Positions 9,029-17,396 of a DNA stretch of 64,000 nt are shown one piece after another. The stretch covers positions 100,429 to 164,428 of the forward strand of contig QJZC01000027.1 of the NCBI GenBank assembly GCA_003247575.1, given 5' to 3'. Source of the DNA: Pseudomonadota bacterium. Its GTDB lineage: Bacteria; Myxococcota_A; UBA9160; SZUA-336. A program made the position numbers and the translations under genes. Below the pieces are notes generated by a model that saw only the letters and a list, made by a program, of their open reading frames with translations, ran no database searches and had not been told where the DNA came from. The stretch's first letter is position 1. Every line of letters begins with the position of its first letter.

Positions 9029-9931
9029 TTAGCGGATCAGATCCATGCAGCTTCCTTGCAGAACGTCGAGATCGGTCGTCTCCGATCCGACGTGGTAACG
9101 GTCGCTTCGCTGCCAGATCTGGAACCCGGCCAGCTGCCAGACGTCCGGGATCCGGGGTTCCTCCGAACTCGAGTACTCGGCGAGCCAGAGTGGGTAAGCG
9201 GAAAGGGCAGGATCGGTCAGGTATTCCTGAGCGAACTCGTAACTGGTGTACAGGATGGGGCGCCGTCCGAGCAGGCGCTCCATCTCTCCGAGCGCGATCA
9301 GCAGTACCCGCGTGAGCTCGTCTGCCGGGGTTGGCGTCACCAGGCTGGCGAGCTCGATGTCGAGTACTGGGCGTATGTCCCTGGCTTCGAGGTCACCCAA
9401 GGTACGTGCATAGTGTTGGATCTGGTCCTCGGGTGAGTAGCGCGTATCGTAGAAGTGGTATGCCCCTCGGAGGATCGACAGGTCTTTCAATCCGGGCCAG
9501 GTAATATGAAACTCCGGGTCCGAATAGTGGGAGCCCTGTGTGGCCTTGGCGATCACGAACGCAATGTCCGTTCGGTCCTGTAGATCGGCCAGGATGTCTC
9601 CCTGATAGTGAGAGACATCGATCCCTACGTGAGGGCCAGGGCCCGAACAGCGAGGAATCTGCATCGATTCTCGCCGAGTCGTCGAAGCTCCGCTCGAGTT
9701 GGTTCTGCCCGGACGTGGCACGGCAGAGTCCTCGGATGTGGGAGAGACGGCGGCGAGCTTCGAATCATCGAGAGGGGATGTCGAGTCGATCGGATCTGCT
9801 CGTGCGCACGAGAGGCAAGCGGCCACGATTCCGCACAAGAACGCTTCGAGTAGCGCGTTGACGAACGTTGCCGGCCCCTTCCGCCTCGGCGATGTCTGGG
9901 AAGGCGAGCATTGACCTGCAGCTGGTCGCAT
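9029..9931 (-). CDS. GH25-family muramidase lipoprotein
   Basis: A 300-residue exported lysozyme of glycoside hydrolase family 25, which cuts the MurNAc-GlcNAc bond of peptidoglycan. The start ATG at 9931 has GAGG six bases upstream. It is followed by a signal sequence ending in a lipobox (GIVAAC), an unstructured Ser/Thr/Pro linker to about residue 90, and the catalytic barrel. Family hallmarks are GIDVSHYQGDI, the inner-strand FVIAKATQG, the HFYDTRYSPEDQ region and the catalytic acidic motif PVLDIEL (Asp-x-Glu). The ORF track's 101 extra N-terminal residues are not coding-like. It is convergent with the permease gene. Turnover of the cell's own wall or attack on other cells are both possible. 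Confidence 0.9.
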   Translation of the reverse strand: MRPAAGQCSPSQTSPRRKGPATFVNALLEAFLCGIVAACLSCARADPIDSTSPLDDSKLAAVSPTSEDSAVPRPGRTNSSGASTTRRESMQIPRCSGPGPHVGIDVSHYQGDILADLQDRTDIAFVIAKATQGSHYSDPEFHITWPGLKDLSILRGAYHFYDTRYSPEDQIQHYARTLGDLEARDIRPVLDIELASLVTPTPADELTRVLLIALGEMERLLGRRPILYTSYEFAQEYLTDPALSAYPLWLAEYSSSEEPRIPDVWQLAGFQIWQRSDRYHVGSETTDLDVLQGSCMDLIR

Positions 9932-10327
9932 TCTGTTCCTCTTGTCAGGGCGGTCACGCGTGTCGAGGCGGTCACGAATCGGTACTGCGAGAGGATAGAT
10001 CGGAATTGGTGGAGCTGCCGGCATGAGCCGTGCTCCCGTCATCCTTGCGTTGTGAAAAGCGCACATCCGCGTGGCGGTTCTCCGGATGTGTGGTTGCGTC
10101 ACACTCGTAGGTCGGGTGACGCGATCATGTTTCGACTTGGCCTTCGATCGAGTCCGACTAGAAGTCGCATCAGGTGGAGCGGTGGAGCAACACCTGCTGA
10201 AAATGACCGTCTCACACACCCTCTTGGATTGCATGCGTACAAGCCTGCGGCCATAATTTATCTGGTTCGGTTAGTCCCACCCTCCCATGCCCCGATCCAT
10301 TAGCCCGGGTCGAGAAAGGATTTGCGA
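9932..10327. other. divergent region, muramidase / DUF2589 cluster
   Basis: About 400 bases without a supported gene. It lies between the muramidase and the DUF2589 cluster, which are transcribed apart. The last 110 bases are relatively AT-rich and contain the promoter candidate listed at 10229. Confidence 0.4.
10229..10257 (+). promoter_or_regulatory. putative sigma-70-like promoter of the DUF2589 cluster
   Basis: TTGCAT, 17 bases, then CATAAT, in a locally AT-rich patch about 70 bases before the DUF2589 start codon. The -10 box matches five of six consensus bases and the -35 box only three of six, so the call rests on spacing and position. Confidence 0.3.
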
Positions 10328-10921
10328 ATGGCCATCGGAGACGAACTCTCTAGTCTCGATTTTCAATCCATGATCGGTGGGCCGCTGAGTGCGGTGGTTC
10401 GAGCGCAGGCCGAGTCCGCAGTGACCTCGGTCGATTTCATCAAGGCAGTTGGCTTCAATACTGACGACAGTGGAAACGTCACCGATCCGGTGATGGTGAC
10501 GTTTGCCTACGACAAGCCCGTCGAAGAGACGGGACAAGATGGCAACACGACGATCGTACCGAAGAAGTTCGAGCTCACGGTTCCGTTCCTGACCATGCTT
10601 CCCATCCCGTTCATCCGTGTGGAAGAGACGACGATCGACTTCAATGCGAAGATCACCTCGGTTCAGGAGACTTCGACGACGTCGTCTCATGGGTTGAATA
10701 CGGAGCTCAAGGCGAAGGCCGGCTGGGGTTGGGGTTCCGCGAGCCTCAAGGTCAACTATTCGTACAAGCGGAGCACGACGAGCAACTCGAAGGTCGAGCG
10801 CACGTACTCTCTGGCGGTGCATGTGCGTGCGGTGCAGGATGAGCTGCCGGCTGGCACGGAACGGCTGCTCGGAATCCTCGAGAACGTGATTCAGGAGACA
10901 CCCGCGAGCGCATCGAGCTGA
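10328..10921 (+). CDS. DUF2589 domain-containing protein
   Basis: A 197-residue protein of family DUF2589 (PF11655), for which I know no assigned function. Family traits visible here: an N-terminus of the type LSSLDFQSMIGGPLSAVV, a central region KFELTVPFLTMLPIPFIR followed by ETTIDFNAKI, and a beta-rich C-terminal half with KAKAGWGWGSASLKVNYSYK. There is no signal peptide or transmembrane helix, so it is probably cytoplasmic. The start ATG has AAAGGA eight bases upstream; the track's TTG is two codons earlier. It is the first gene of a three-gene cluster and is followed by a strong hairpin that could lower expression of the next two genes. Confidence 0.9.
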   Translation: MAIGDELSSLDFQSMIGGPLSAVVRAQAESAVTSVDFIKAVGFNTDDSGNVTDPVMVTFAYDKPVEETGQDGNTTIVPKKFELTVPFLTMLPIPFIRVEETTIDFNAKITSVQETSTTSSHGLNTELKAKAGWGWGSASLKVNYSYKRSTTSNSKVERTYSLAVHVRAVQDELPAGTERLLGILENVIQETPASASS

Positions 10922-10944
10922 TCTCGTAGCGGATCTGGTCCCGA

Positions 10945-10975
10945 GCGGGCCTGGGGCCGAGAGGCCCAGGCCCGC
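10945..10975 (+). terminator. hairpin between first and second DUF2589-cluster genes (attenuator or terminator)
   Basis: A perfect 11-base stem, GCGGGCCTGGG pairing with CCCAGGCCCGC, with a 9-base loop, 24 bases after the DUF2589 stop. No T-run follows, so partial termination or 3'-end protection of the first transcript is more likely than complete termination. Confidence 0.55.
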
Positions 10976-11057
10976 CATCCGGGGCAGCGAGCGATAACTT
11001 CTTGAAAGCGGCTCCGCGTGGGACATGGCTGCAGAGTCGCGTGTAGGTTCAAACTGA

Positions 11058-11738
11058 ATGGCGGAACTGGGTGAGCTTCTGGGAGCACTGATGTCGAGCT
11101 TGGCACACGCACGGCGAATCGCTGACGAGGAGACGGCCTCGATCGCAGTGCACTACGGCCAACATCCACTGCTCCAAGGCATGAGTATGCCCCGAGTGCG
11201 TGTGCCCGAGTTGAGGCTCAGCTTGCCAGTCGTGCTCGAGTCCTTCGAGGAGGCAGGCGAGAACGAGTTCGCCACGCCCGCGGAGATCAGCAAGCAAATG
11301 CTCGAGCGGCTGCGGAAGTCTGCGGACGAAGAGAAGGTGAAGATCCCCGAAGGTTTCGAGCAGCTGTTTTCGCGTCATCTGGTCAAGCAGCTGTCGGGAA
11401 TCTCTTCCGGTGCGCGACCCCATCCAGAAGCGGTCGTACGCGCCAACGAGATCGCCTTCTCGAATGCGCTGCGCCGCTTCCCGGGAGAGCAGTGGCTGGG
11501 CCCGGACGATCGCCGCGAGATCATGTCGGATCTGCGGCAGGAAGCCGAGTCGGTGGCGATGCGCAAGCGGGGGAAACCGCCGCGGATCGAGGCAACGATC
11601 ACCACTTCCGAGGTGAAGGAGCGCGCGGCGAGCGAGAACGTTCCGCGGCTGCAGATCATCTTGCGCGAAGAGGGTGTAGAGTGGAGTGTGAGCGAGGCCC
11701 GCGATGGATCGAAGATGCGGACGATCGTGCCGGAGTAG
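11058..11738 (+). CDS. conserved-cluster hypothetical protein next to DUF2589 (gene 2)
   Basis: A 226-residue soluble protein of no family I can name. The N-terminus is helical (GELLGALMSSLAHARRIADE), followed by the motif YGQHPLLQGMSMPRVRVPEL. A basic, helix-rich middle and a short beta-strand C-terminus (RLQIILREEGVEW) complete it. The PMPRVRVPEL type of segment looks like a strand-forming interaction motif related in flavour to the PIPFIRVEET part of the DUF2589 protein, suggesting these proteins share a partner. ATG start, weak binding site. It is followed after nine bases by the third gene, so the two are co-transcribed. Confidence 0.8.
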   Translation: MAELGELLGALMSSLAHARRIADEETASIAVHYGQHPLLQGMSMPRVRVPELRLSLPVVLESFEEAGENEFATPAEISKQMLERLRKSADEEKVKIPEGFEQLFSRHLVKQLSGISSGARPHPEAVVRANEIAFSNALRRFPGEQWLGPDDRREIMSDLRQEAESVAMRKRGKPPRIEATITTSEVKERAASENVPRLQIILREEGVEWSVSEARDGSKMRTIVPE

Positions 11739-11747
11739 CCGCATCCC

Positions 11748-12329
11748 ATGCTAGCGGTTACGCGTGAGCTCGTGTTGGGACATCTGGCGGAGCTCTCCAC
11801 CTTGGTCAACAAGTACGGGGATCGTCAGGCCTACGTTCAGGAGGTCCTCGCCTGGTGCATGCGGGTCGAGCAGTCTCTCGGACGCGTGCGCAGCCCGCTG
11901 GCTTCACTGGTCGCGGCAGAACGTGGTCGTATTCTGGCTACCCCGGATGGTCTGCGCGATCCCGAGGTGAAGGACGAGTCGAACAAGCGCAAGGTCACCG
12001 GTGCAATGGCGGCGGTTGCGCTCGGACGCGTCGAAGGCGCGCTACGCGGAAAGGTTGCCGAGATCGATGCACACTTCGATTCGCTGCGCGAGAAGCTCGC
12101 CAGCTTCCTTGGTGCGGTGAGCGTCAAGCAGCCGATTCCGCTGCCTCCACCAGTGGGGCACGAGCGTGAGGCGTGGATTCGTCGAGTGTGGTCGTCCCTC
12201 GGTTCACATGCCGAGACGCGAGCGCTCTATTCGTATCTGAACGCCGCCATGGCGCCACAAGACCGAATCTACCTGCTCGACGACGTATTGACCCACCTGA
12301 TCGAGGGGGATGCTCCTCCACCGGATTGA
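11748..12329 (+). CDS. conserved-cluster hypothetical protein next to DUF2589 (gene 3)
   Basis: A 193-residue, mostly alpha-helical soluble protein without signal peptide, membrane helix or recognised domain. It has a Lys/Arg-rich helix near residues 75-90, then RVEGALRGKVAEIDAHFDSL, and a proline stretch (QPIPLPPPV) before a C-terminal helical bundle. It begins nine bases after gene 2 ends, so it forms part of the same transcription unit. Function unknown. The small acidic C-terminus (GDAPPPD) is the only other notable trait. Confidence 0.75.
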   Translation: MLAVTRELVLGHLAELSTLVNKYGDRQAYVQEVLAWCMRVEQSLGRVRSPLASLVAAERGRILATPDGLRDPEVKDESNKRKVTGAMAAVALGRVEGALRGKVAEIDAHFDSLREKLASFLGAVSVKQPIPLPPPVGHEREAWIRRVWSSLGSHAETRALYSYLNAAMAPQDRIYLLDDVLTHLIEGDAPPPD

Positions 12330-12442
12330 GCGGCCGGTTCGAGCAGCGAAGCGGACGCAGGCGCGCAGCGCGACGGAAGCGTGGTGGCAGGGCTGTCTCT
12401 GTAGTCTGTAGTTGAGGCTGGCTGTCTGCCGATACGGTCGTC

Positions 12443-13606
12443 GTGCAGTGGGTGTCGGCGGTGTCAGCGACCTCGAGCTTCGACGAAGCCAGAGGGGAAC
12501 TCGAGAGCTGTCTCGAGCGAGAGCTCGTGGGTACGCCCGATCTCATCTGTCTGTTTCTCTCGCCCGAGCTGGCGTCTGGCTACGCTCGGATCGTTCGTTG
12601 GATCCGCGATCGCTTCACGCGAGTGCAGCTGTTCGGGGGAGTGGTCCCCGGTGTGATCGGTGCTGGCCGTGAGATCCACCCCGGCCCGGGAATCTCACTC
12701 ACCGCGGCGGTGCTACCCGGCTGCAATGTGCAGCCGCTCCGTGTGCCTGCAATGCGCCCTGGAGCACGGCTCGAGCTCGACGCGCAGCTCGTCGAGCACG
12801 CCGGGCCTCATTGGATACTCCTTTCGGATGCGCACAGCATCGATACGGAGGCTCTGCTTCGAGAGCTCGATCAGCGACATCCGTCGGGTGTGCGCGCGGG
12901 CGGAATGATCAGCGACCCGCTCCGACGTGCGCCGACCTGCTTCTTTCTCAACGAGCGTGTCTACGGGGATGGGGCCGTCGGAATCTCTCTTGGTGGGAAT
13001 CTCGCTGCTCGGGTTCTGCTCGCGGAGGGCTGCGAGCCGCTCGGGGAGCCGCTGATCGTGATGGGGGTACACGAGAACGTCGTCTCACGCTTCGATCGCG
13101 GGCCAGCGACGGAGGTACTCGCTGAGATTCTGCGGACCCTCGATGAACCGACGCGCGTGCGCGCCGACCGAGGGCTGTGCCTCGGGATCCAAGCGGGTCC
13201 CCATGATCCGCGCGACGAGCGGGTGCGTTTCGTAATGCGTGGGCTGCTCGGCATCTCGCAGTCGCCGAGCGGCCTTGCAGTCGCTGCGGTCCCCAAGCTG
13301 CACGAAATCGTCCAGCTGCACGTCGCGACCGCGGAGGTCGCCCATGCGGAGCTCGAAGCCCAGTTGCGCGAGTTCATGCGGAATCAGAAGGAGCCGATGG
13401 CGGGGTTGTGGTTCCGCAGCACGGGGAGAAGCGAAGCCTTCTATGGGACGAGCGGTCACGAGACATCGCTGGTTCAGAGCGTGTTGGGTCCGCATGCGAT
13501 CGGCGGCTGCTTCTGCAACGGAGAGATCGCTCCGCTCAACGGGCGGAGCCATCTGAATGGATTCTCGAGCGCGATCGTCGCGTTTCGACCGGCCCGCGGG
13601 TCCTGA
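12443..13606 (+). CDS. FIST domain signal-transduction protein
   Basis: A 387-residue cytoplasmic protein with the FIST_N and FIST_C arrangement, a sensory domain family predicted to bind small ligands such as amino acids. FIST_N covers about residues 25-195 (LICLFLSPELASGY, QLFGGVVPGVIG, VRAGGMISD and AVGISLGGNLAARVLLAEGC). FIST_C covers about 210-365 (REFMRNQKEPMAGLWF, IGGCFCNGEIAPLNG, HLNGFSSAIVAF). It carries no output domain, so it probably acts through a partner. GTG start without a clear binding site. It follows the DUF2589 cluster by 113 bases and could be read through from it. Confidence 0.9.
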   Translation: MQWVSAVSATSSFDEARGELESCLERELVGTPDLICLFLSPELASGYARIVRWIRDRFTRVQLFGGVVPGVIGAGREIHPGPGISLTAAVLPGCNVQPLRVPAMRPGARLELDAQLVEHAGPHWILLSDAHSIDTEALLRELDQRHPSGVRAGGMISDPLRRAPTCFFLNERVYGDGAVGISLGGNLAARVLLAEGCEPLGEPLIVMGVHENVVSRFDRGPATEVLAEILRTLDEPTRVRADRGLCLGIQAGPHDPRDERVRFVMRGLLGISQSPSGLAVAAVPKLHEIVQLHVATAEVAHAELEAQLREFMRNQKEPMAGLWFRSTGRSEAFYGTSGHETSLVQSVLGPHAIGGCFCNGEIAPLNGRSHLNGFSSAIVAFRPARGS

Positions 13607-13696
13607 GCGCCGGTCCTGAGCCGGCGGACTGCCCCGCACGTGCGACGCCATTGCTGTGGCGCAAGTCGGTCGCCGGGCGAGCCGAACAAGATCGGG

Positions 13697-14326
13697 ATGA
13701 GGAGCTCATTCGTTCGGCTCGCGACTGTGTGCCTGTGGGGCCTGAGCTTTGCGCTGGGCTGCACATCGTCTGGATCCGTCGCACCCGCTGTGGACCGGAT
13801 CTCGGAGCGAGTGCCCGCGCACGGCGCGATCCGTGGGGGACAGCTGCGCTCGCCGGAGTCGAGCGGGATCGACCGGGGGCTGTCGCGCAGCGGGTCCACT
13901 GCTCTCGAGGCACGCGTCGTACAGGCTGCCGAGAGCCGCCTCGGAGCCTCCTACCGGTACGGGGGCAGCGGTCCGGAGACCTTCGACTGCAGTGGCCTGG
14001 TCGTCTACAGCTACGCGCGTGCAGGGCTTCCGGGGCTCCCGCACAGCTCGCGCGCGCTCTACCGAAGCACGCAGCGTATCTCGTTGTCCGAGCTTCGGCC
14101 CGGGGATCTGCTGTTCTTCGACTTCGATTCCGAGCGCATTTCACACGTCGGGATCTATGTCGGAGAGCGCGAGTTCATCCATGCCCCCAAGTCCGGCCGC
14201 GGGGTGGAGCGCGTGCGCTTCGACCATCCGTATTGGAGTCGCCATCTCGGAACGGCGGGCCGCGTCGTGCGGCCCCAGCGCCTCGATCGTTCGCTACCCG
14301 CGGCGCCATCGCGTGGGGCCGAGTAG
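13697..14326 (+). CDS. NlpC/P60-family peptidoglycan hydrolase lipoprotein
   Basis: A 209-residue exported cysteine peptidase of the Spr/MepS type that cleaves peptide bonds in peptidoglycan stems. The signal sequence ends in a lipobox-like ALGC at about residue 20. After a linker, the NlpC/P60 domain (about 85-190) has the catalytic Cys in FDCSGLVVYSY, the catalytic His in ISHVGIYVG and the third polar residue, a His, in FIHAPKSGRG. The start ATG at 13697 is preferred because the signal peptide begins there; the 19 upstream codons in the ORF track look non-coding. It converges on the PilZ gene, only seven bases away. Confidence 0.9.
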   Translation: MRSSFVRLATVCLWGLSFALGCTSSGSVAPAVDRISERVPAHGAIRGGQLRSPESSGIDRGLSRSGSTALEARVVQAAESRLGASYRYGGSGPETFDCSGLVVYSYARAGLPGLPHSSRALYRSTQRISLSELRPGDLLFFDFDSERISHVGIYVGEREFIHAPKSGRGVERVRFDHPYWSRHLGTAGRVVRPQRLDRSLPAAPSRGAE

Positions 14327-14340
14327 AGTAGGGCTACTCT
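14325..14340. terminator. small inverted repeat spanning both convergent stop codons
   Basis: AGAGTAG, two bases, then CTACTCT. It contains the TAG of the NlpC/P60 gene and the TAG of the PilZ gene. It could act as a weak two-way terminator, but there is no T-run and the loop is tight. Confidence 0.3.
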
Positions 14341-14987
14341 GCGACGGGGAGCTCATCCAGCGCCTCGAGGCTGGCGCGCAGGGCTGCCTTGAGCTCCGGG
14401 CTCATCGATTGGAACTCCACGGCGTAGCTCCCACCTTCCGTCTCGCGGACGACGGAAGCATGCAGCTCCAGGCCTTCCTGGCGCCCTTCGATGACGAACG
14501 CGATCGTGATCATCGCACCCAGCTCGGGGCGGATCGTCGTGCCGTCCAGTCGCGCGCCCGTGAGAGACACATCTGCCAGTTGACCCGTATCTACCAGGTT
14601 GTCGCACTCGATCGCGACGGGAAGCCCGAGTGGGATGCGGCGCGCAACGCGCCGCACTCCGTTCTCCATGCACACGAGACTGGGGTGGATGCTGGATACG
14701 AGCTCGGCGAAGGCGGGCGGGGGGGAGGCGAGCCTCACTCCGAAGCCCAAACGATCGTCCGCCCGTTTGCCCACCCAGCAGACCTCGCCTCGAACCACGA
14801 TTGGGTGCGGCTCGTAGTCGATGCGCAGCTCGACCGACGCACCGATCGCCGGCGTTGGATCGGCTTCGATGAACAGCCCCGTCTCGGAGATGTTCCGCAG
14901 GATCCCTTCGCCTTCACGATCGTTGCTCTGAAAGCTGGCGCGGATCGAGCAGTTGTGTCGATCGTCGCGGCGACGGCCATCGAGCAT
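14334..14987 (-). CDS. double PilZ-domain protein (c-di-GMP binding)
   Basis: A 217-residue cytoplasmic protein with two PilZ domains in tandem. Domain 1 (about 1-105) has the RxxxR motif in RRRDDRHN, and the second motif reads NISETG, with Asn in place of the usual Asp. Domain 2 (about 110-217) has RRVARR and a canonical DVSLTG. Both should bind cyclic di-GMP, with site 1 perhaps weaker. No enzymatic output domain is attached, so it acts as an adaptor. The ATG at 14987 is chosen because the track's 166 extra residues are non-coding in character. Confidence 0.9.
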   Translation of the reverse strand: MLDGRRRDDRHNCSIRASFQSNDREGEGILRNISETGLFIEADPTPAIGASVELRIDYEPHPIVVRGEVCWVGKRADDRLGFGVRLASPPPAFAELVSSIHPSLVCMENGVRRVARRIPLGLPVAIECDNLVDTGQLADVSLTGARLDGTTIRPELGAMITIAFVIEGRQEGLELHASVVRETEGGSYAVEFQSMSPELKAALRASLEALDELPVAE

Positions 14988-15242
14988 ATGGATCCAGTCG
15001 GTAGGGAGCCGGGAAAACTTTCTCCTGGCGCTCGACGGGTGGGCTTGCGGGCGAGCGGTGGCTCGACTGGTCAATGAATGGGCCGGCCGTCGCGTAACGG
15101 CGCTCTCCGCCGGCAGTGAGGGGTATGCGTCGAGGGAGGAACTCAGACGGGTAGAGCTCGAGGGATTTCGGAGGCTCCGCAGCGAGCTAGAGTTTGCAGA
15201 ACCAAGGCGTGAATGGGCGCGCGCGGTGGAGTAGGAGCCTCG

Positions 15243-16094
15243 ATGGAGCGGTGGAGTCGGGGGGCGACGGGTGTGCGGTTGGCAGATCGTGTGCACGAGA
15301 CCCTGGGGGACTGGTTGGCACTCGGCCACGAGATCTGGACGACCGGGCAGGCCCGACTGGTACGGCGCTACTCTGCGCCGCGTACCTACGATGCGAACTT
15401 CGCGTATGGCGTCCGGGCGGAGACGGCCGCTGAGATCGATGCGTTTCTCAGTGATCTCGACGTTGCCTTCTCGCACTGTGCTCACCGTATGGTGGTCGGA
15501 GATCGACTGCTAGCGCCTGCGTGCGAGGCGCGCCTGCTGGTCGCGGGCTTCGAGCTTCAGGTCCCCGAGATCGCTCTCCTGCTCGAGGGTCCACTACGCG
15601 GCGGTTCGCAGCGAGGTGTCGAGCTGCGGCCGGTACAGACAGAGTCGGACTGGGCGTCGCTCGAAGCGCTCCATCTCGAGGATCATCGCGAGGAGGCACG
15701 CAAGGGTTTTCACGAGACCTGGGAGCCGTCGCTCACGCACGAGATCGTCTCCGCAAAGAGGGCGAAGGCACCGCGAGTGCAATACTTCCTGGCGCGCTGC
15801 GAGGGAGTCGATTGCGGTTTCTTCTCTGCATGGCCGGGTCGGAATGGGATCGGAAAGGTCGAGGATCTCTTCACTCTGCCGGAGTTCCGTGGGCGTGGCA
15901 TCGGGAGGGCCCTGATCGTGGGCTGTGTCGAGGATGCGCGTGCACGCGGCGCGGGGCCTGTCGCGATTACGGCGCGTTCTGATGACACGCCCGTCAGGAT
16001 GTACCTGGACCTCGGATTCCAGCCCGTGTGTCTGCATCGGGTGTATCTTCAGTCCGAATCGCGGGCTGCTAGCTCGAAGCGAGGGTCAGACTGA
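15243..16094 (+). CDS. GNAT-family N-acetyltransferase
   Basis: A 283-residue protein with a C-terminal GNAT acetyltransferase domain (about 130-275). The acetyl-CoA binding loop is in LPEFRGRGIGRALIV, preceded by the core strand GKVEDLF. Strand-helix motifs in the first 120 residues suggest a degenerate N-terminal GNAT-like half. The substrate is unknown. Start: ATG 15243 with GTAGGAG five bases upstream, better than the track's earlier ATG at 15213. Its last 26 bases overlap the end of the convergent epimerase gene, so simultaneous expression may interfere. Confidence 0.85.
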   Translation: MERWSRGATGVRLADRVHETLGDWLALGHEIWTTGQARLVRRYSAPRTYDANFAYGVRAETAAEIDAFLSDLDVAFSHCAHRMVVGDRLLAPACEARLLVAGFELQVPEIALLLEGPLRGGSQRGVELRPVQTESDWASLEALHLEDHREEARKGFHETWEPSLTHEIVSAKRAKAPRVQYFLARCEGVDCGFFSAWPGRNGIGKVEDLFTLPEFRGRGIGRALIVGCVEDARARGAGPVAITARSDDTPVRMYLDLGFQPVCLHRVYLQSESRAASSKRGSD

Positions 16095-17004
16095 GTCCTT
16101 CCCTCAGGTCGGTCTTCGGGGCCCAACCGAGGCAGTCCATGGCGCGCTGCCTCGATGCGCGACTGTGTGCGACGTCGCCGGAGCGGGCTGGCGCGTACTC
16201 GAGCTCGGGCGCGAGACCGCACAGCTCACAGATCATCTCCGCCAGCTCGAGCACCCTGTGCGATCGACCCGAGCCGATATTGATCGGCTCACCCGCGCAG
16301 GCCTCGGAGGCACTAGCGGCGCTCTCCAGCGCCGCGACGACATCCTCTACGAAGACGAAGTCGCGCGACTGGAGGCCGCTTCCGTGCACCTCTGGAGCCA
16401 GACCGCTTCGCGCACGAGACAGAAACCTGGGAACGACCGCAGCGTAGCTCGAGTGCGGGTCCTGGCCCGGACCATAGACGTTGAAGAAGCGCAGCACGCA
16501 GGTCTCGAGCCCGTGTTGGCGAGAGAATTCACGGCAGTACTCTTCGCTCGTCAGCTTCTGAATGGCGTACGCGGAGTGCGGGCTTGGCCTGGCTCCCTCG
16601 TGCTGGATGGGCTCCAGTGACTCTCCGTAGATGGCACAAGAGCTGGCCAGCACGAAGCGCCTCACCCCGGCGAGCTGCGCTGCTCGCAGTACCTGCAACG
16701 TGCCGGTGGCGTTCACCGCATGGGTCCGAAGCGGATCCCGAACCGACTCGGGCACCGATGGGCGGGCTGCCAGGTGAAACACGCAGTCACAATCAGACAC
16801 CGCTTGCTCGATGGTGGGCTGACTCGTGATACAGCCGTGTACGAAGTCGATCCGATCCTGGACCGCTTCGAGGCGATCCAGCGTGCCGCTCGACAGGTCG
16901 TCGAGCACGCGCACGCGAAGTCCCGCGGAGGCACACCGATGCGCGAGGCGCGATCCGATGAAGCCCGCTCCGCCGGTGATCAACACGCGACTCTGATGTG
17001 ACAC
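16069..17004 (-). CDS. NAD-dependent nucleotide-sugar epimerase/dehydratase (extended SDR)
   Basis: A 311-residue extended short-chain dehydrogenase of the UDP-glucose/UDP-GlcNAc 4-epimerase type. It has the NAD motif ITGGAGFIGS at the N-terminus, the strand VFHLAARPSV, the catalytic Ser region SSCAIYGES, and the Tyr-Lys pair in SAYAIQK. The substrate loop RFFNVYGPGQDPHSSYAAVV resembles UDP-HexNAc C4-epimerases (WbpP/WbgU type) more than GalE, but that is inference. Start: GTG with AGGAGG four bases upstream. It probably supplies sugars for surface polysaccharide. A DUF2304 gene, often seen in such loci, lies beyond the intergenic region, but on the other strand. Confidence 0.9.
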   Translation of the reverse strand: MSHQSRVLITGGAGFIGSRLAHRCASAGLRVRVLDDLSSGTLDRLEAVQDRIDFVHGCITSQPTIEQAVSDCDCVFHLAARPSVPESVRDPLRTHAVNATGTLQVLRAAQLAGVRRFVLASSCAIYGESLEPIQHEGARPSPHSAYAIQKLTSEEYCREFSRQHGLETCVLRFFNVYGPGQDPHSSYAAVVPRFLSRARSGLAPEVHGSGLQSRDFVFVEDVVAALESAASASEACAGEPINIGSGRSHRVLELAEMICELCGLAPELEYAPARSGDVAHSRASRQRAMDCLGWAPKTDLREGLSLTLASS

Positions 17005-17396
17005 GCGACCTCCTCTCGAGCGACCGATACCTCGAGTGACCGATACCTCGAGTGATCGATTCGGAGACGGAATGCGCAGCTGGGTTGCGCATCGGTCGAT
17101 ATCGAGAACGGTCGAGGTCGAAAGCGGCCGGGTTCGAGAAGCTGCGCCCGCCTCGAGCGAGTGGGACCGCAGCTTCTCGGAACGACTCGGAACGATTATT
17201 TCTGGCCCCGTTCGTGCCCGTCAACTGGTCCTGGGATGGCGGGGTTCGGGCTGCGGACTCACTGCTCTCGTGACTGCGGAAGCCCAGACTCGGGGGAAGG
17301 TCCATTTTTCATGCATATTTTAATTTTCCAAGCGCGATCGCGCTCCTGCGAGCGCGCAGCGGTTCCATTCGCGCTGAAACGACAATATCCTAGGCG
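17005..17396. other. divergent region with tandem repeat and AT-rich island
   Basis: About 390 bases without a gene, between the epimerase and DUF2304 genes. It contains the 16-base tandem repeat listed at 17017. A 27-base AT-rich island (17304-17330, including ATGCATATTTTAAT) stands out sharply from the GC-rich surroundings and is a good promoter candidate. GC-rich inverted repeats follow at about 17331-17360. Confidence 0.45.
17017..17060. repeat. 16-base tandem repeat, about 2.7 copies
   Basis: The unit CGAGTGACCGATACCT occurs once with one base changed (17017-17032), once exactly (17033-17048) and then partly (17049-17060). It lies directly upstream of the epimerase ribosome binding site, within its presumed leader or promoter. 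Confidence 0.8.

Noticed and set aside
10328-12329. DUF2589 cluster as a phage tail or contractile device
   Set aside because: No baseplate, sheath, ATPase or spike genes nearby; no sequence support.
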